60,000 bases of DNA, from the NCBI GenBank assembly GCA_903813345.2, contig CAIIXF020000009.1, forward strand, positions 30,790,740-30,850,739. Reading direction: 5' to 3'. The position numbers and the translations under genes are program-made. Below are positions 57,401 to 60,000 of the stretch, piece after piece. The notes under the pieces are model-generated. The model was not told the origin of the DNA and did not search any database. It saw only the letters and a program-made list of their open reading frames with translations. Source of the stretch: Owenia fusiformis. Taxonomy: Eukaryota; Annelida; Polychaeta; Sabellida; Oweniidae. Position 1 is the first letter of the stretch. Each line of letters begins with the position of its first letter.

Positions 57401-59766
57401 TTCAACTCAAATCCTAAAATCTTAAAAACACGTCAAAAGTCTTGATTCAAAATGTCTGACTGCATAAACATTCTGATGGCAGGTATCGCAATTGATGGAG
57501 GGAATGAGCAGGTTCGAAACAAACCTATCCGACTCATCAAAAAGAAAGGCAAAGTGGCCAATCTGGAGGAAGAAATCAAAAGTAAGTTTTTAAACATATT
57601 AGTGATATATTCAACAGATTTATTTACTTCAAATGTTTTCTGCCAGTACTAGGCTAGAATATTTAGGGTCACACTTTTGTATTTTGATATATTTTGAGGA
57701 CATCCAATCATTAGATTTTAATATTAAAGTAATTGAAATCTTTTTTTCACATGTATTTACATGTATACTGTTAAGGTGAATTGGCAAGGTTACTTCAAGG
57801 TTAAACCTTACTATGTCATTCAGCATTTCACTTCAATAGAACTATTGATATTGATGATTTGAATAAATCTGTATAATGGTACTATGAAATTATGTGTAAG
57901 AACATAGAGTATAATGTAAGCAAATGGATTATCCTATGCGAGGTTCAAAATATCAGTATTATTCCAATGCTAATAAATGTAAATTATGTACAGGATGTCA
58001 TGAAGATCTAGATGTAATGTAAACTTCAGAATATCCCCAAATTATCCTTAACACCCTATTACATCACCTATATGTAATGAGGTTAAAAAAATACAAATGT
58101 TTACAAAACTGCTAAATATGCACCACTTACATGTCACATTATGGGATAAATAGCAAATTGCAGCAGCTTTTGAAGACAATGTTTGACTCTATATGTTTAT
58201 TCATTTCCAGTTGCAGAAGATTTAAACATGGATCTTACCTTTGAGACACATATTGGTGTAGCCCATACCCGCTGGGCAACCCATGGGGAACCTAATGCTG
58301 TAAATTGTCATCCACAGAGATCAGAGGAAGATAATGGTAAGCTTTAAGAAATTATTTTCATTATTAATAATTTTTTATTTACTAAGGCTCATTGTGTACA
58401 GAAATAGAATATTTGTTATATTGTGGTTAGGAGTGGGCAGACAGCCCATATTTTATTGAATTTTATGAAATTAGAAATTCCAAAGTTGGTAGATATTACT
58501 GATCATTGTCATTGTAATTTATCCAGTTTGCTTCTTGTTATGATTGTAGAATTCATCGTAGTGCACAATGGTATCATCACAAACTATAAAGATGTCAAAC
58601 AATTCCTGGTGAGTGCTTAGATTAGAAAGAAGAGCAGATCACCTCTGCTTTAAATACACTGAATTTTTATTGATCATACTTTTTTCTCGTTTTCACTATA
58701 ATTATTAATTATGCACCTATACATATATTACGGATAATCATAAAGTCTAATTAACATTATAAAAATCAGTTACTTATTCAAATATTCAAAAATAAACAAA
58801 AACATTTTTTCATTTTTACAGCAAAAAAATGTGTTCAAGTTAACACTCAATATTCCATTTTAAAACCCAGACCCTTGAAAGAATTACCAAATTGACAAAT
58901 ATTTTCATTTTTGCAGCAAAATAAAGGATATGTATTTGAGTCTGAAACAGATACTGAAGTTATCCCTAAATTGTGCCATCACATATTCAAGTCCCACGAA
59001 GGCAGCCCTATTACATTCCGTGAGGTAGTTGAGACCTGTATACAACAGCTGGTGAGTAAAATAAGATTCCAAGCACTCAACAGACCTTTCCTTATGCATA
59101 TTGTAGTAACATGTTATATACAGTATTAGGTTCTCTTAATATGCAAATTGAATGTCTTAGTTGAGTTTAAAATCATTCATCAAATTGAGTTTAATATTCA
59201 TTATGATCACTTTATCACAAACATGTATATTTCTTCACTGTTTTACAGTGATATTAAAATTAAAATACAGATCAGTGATCTCCCCATGTCACTTTTACCG
59301 GGGGCTCCCCCTACTTGAAACCAAAGGCCCCCCAGTTGGCACCCAGTTGGAATCTCCACTTCAACTTCTGATTTGAAAAATGAGTGAAGTAAGCACCTAC
59401 ACTGAGATATTGTGAGCGTAGCGAGTGCTGATTTTTCAGACTTGAAATCTTGCACCCAGTTAAAAAATTTTTTTGGGGAGAACACTGCAGATTGTATTAT
59501 TGGAGGTGTATCATTTGGCATAAATATGTGCTCCATGTGTCAGTAGGCACATTTATGGTACTGTGATTTGATTTATGCTAGGTCAGTCATACTGAAATTT
59601 GTCAAATTGAATAGACACCAATATTCCAAAAATGACCAAAAACCAAATTGAATTACATTACATGAATTACAGTATGTAAATTGTGATAATTTAATCTGTT
59701 ACAGGAAGGTGCATTTGCTCTTGTGTTCAAGAGTGTACATTTTCCCGGACAGTGTGTAGCTGCAAG
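45429..59766 (+). CDS. GFPT1: Glutamine:fructose-6-phosphate amidotransferase, N-terminal part (7 exons)
   Basis: First and rate-limiting enzyme of hexosamine synthesis: glutamine + fructose-6-phosphate to glucosamine-6-phosphate, cytosolic. Exons: 45429-45435, 55737-55844, 57483-57581, 58211-58336, 58550-58608, 58917-59051, 59705-59766, with consistent phases. They encode ~198 of the usual ~680 residues; the rest lies beyond the window. Seen: [10 protein letters not shown] with nucleophile Cys2, [23 protein letters not shown] (glutamine-site Arg and Thr), [25 protein letters not shown] and [16 protein letters not shown], all of the class II glutaminase domain. Exon 1 codes only MC plus one base, so intron 1 (10.3 kb) cuts after the catalytic Cys; this matches vertebrate GFPT1. 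The paralogue (GFPT1 or GFPT2) cannot be told apart here. Confidence 0.96.
45811..46476. mobile_element. Second copy of the ~600-bp foldback, inserted in a short palindrome
   Basis: Core 45836-46448 starts TTACTTCCTGCGAAAGC and ends CTCTCGAAGTGAGTAA, as in the copy at 43980. It is flanked by the 8-bp direct repeat ACTACATA. Removing it leaves a 45-bp palindrome with 13-bp perfect arms (TAATTGTTGGACA / TGTCCAACAATTA). In GFPT intron 1. Confidence 0.88.
46980..47407. mobile_element. ~430-bp mariner-like MITE
   Basis: ACACAAAAAATGCGACCCAC at the left pairs with GTGGGTTGGCATTTTTTGTG-like sequence at the right, which ends CACCCTG. The left terminus (CATAGTAACAC) is degenerate relative to CAGGGTGACAC, and TA flanks are lost. 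Internal frames are not genes. Confidence 0.75.
47408..51750. other. GFPT intron 1 interior, no gene seen
   Basis: AT-rich. Near 48470-48570 a segment (CATGTTAATG, GTAACAAATGG) resembles one near 18740-18920, so part is dispersed repeat. Near 51480-51620 GCATAGGCCCG and CGGGCCTATGCC form an inverted pair. No exon supported. Confidence 0.4.
51760..52470. promoter_or_regulatory. CpG-dense patch, possible internal promoter or CpG island
   Basis: CpG dinucleotides are far denser than in the flanking kilobases. Sites seen include TGACGTCA (CRE, 51901-51908), CCGCCCC and AATCACGTGAATT (E-box). A minus-strand 71-codon frame starts at 52021 ([28 protein letters not shown]) within it. This could be a first exon, but I find no clear donor. 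A relic transposon is an alternative. Confidence 0.3.
53230..53446. repeat. GTAGCCAGGATT-family inverted-repeat element with G/C homopolymers
   Basis: CGTAGCCAGGATTTGCC at the left and CCTTGGCTATGGGCC at the right are opposed ends. Inside, a run of twelve or more G precedes TTCGCTCGAACCCATCGAA, followed by a long C run, forming a strong hairpin. Same family as the ends near 27600 and 30180. Confidence 0.6.
57268..57420. repeat. 42-bp tandem repeat upstream of GFPT exon 3
   Basis: Three units and a partial one of GGMTTNRATTCAAYTCAAAC plus AATAAAATATYTTACAGAGM, ~60 bp before the exon 3 acceptor. Each unit contains TTACAG, an acceptor-like hexamer. Confidence 0.8.
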
Positions 59767-60000
59767 GTAAGATGACCTTTAAAGTCCCCATGTAAAGTTT
59801 GAAAATATGTTTTTATCATTCATTTACTATTTCTAAAAAACTAATTCTCATCTTAAATAACCTAAAGTATATTCAATAACCCTACAGTACATGTATATAC
59901 TGTACTCATAAAAGCAATTTTTGTCTGTATTTCAATATTACATGAATCCACAAAGAAATCACTTTAGCTATAGGTAATCGCATGTATCAGTAGGCTCAAG

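Overview
The window is animal nuclear DNA, very probably from a marine invertebrate. It is AT-rich, has long introns with GT..AG borders, and is crowded with short inverted-repeat transposons and minisatellites. POLB is absent from Drosophila and C. elegans, so those lineages are unlikely. I cannot assign a phylum; a lophotrochozoan or an invertebrate deuterostome would fit.

Layout. An intronless TTI2 gene (12-1547, +) is followed by an apparently unannotated small gene on the minus strand (6380-4426). This gene has a signal peptide, a dibasic site and a Cys-containing C-terminus, and its last exon border has been amplified into a ~120-bp minisatellite. A four-exon ankyrin-repeat protein gene lies at 15220-8540 (-). 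Just upstream of it are exon-like minus-strand fragments with protein-type conservation (15801-15307). A CCAAT/NRF1/YY1-like promoter motif sits at 18480-18549. DNA polymerase beta (POLB) fills 45062-20371 (-) in 13 coding exons, giving 336 aa. POLB intron 9 holds an antisense nested two-exon gene (32494-36659, +) for a 404-aa secreted acidic Ser-Gly / S-x-E protein. POLB and GFPT (glutamine:fructose-6-phosphate amidotransferase, +, from 45429) are divergent, with start codons 366 bp apart. Seven GFPT exons (~198 residues) are present before the window ends.

Mobile DNA explains most of the non-coding sequence. It includes a 4.3-kb foldback element with a 9-bp target duplication in POLB intron 12, Tc1/mariner-type MITEs with TA duplications, and a 1.5-kb nested palindrome in the intron of the nested gene. 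Two ~0.6-kb elements with 8-bp duplications lie on either side of the POLB/GFPT promoter. Each of those two sits in the loop of a different pre-existing inverted repeat.

The known genes are housekeeping (PIKK assembly, base excision repair, hexosamine synthesis) and do not form an obvious pathway. The possible novelty is in the two small secreted-protein genes and in the palindrome-targeting element. All exon models were made by eye from splice signals and reading phase.
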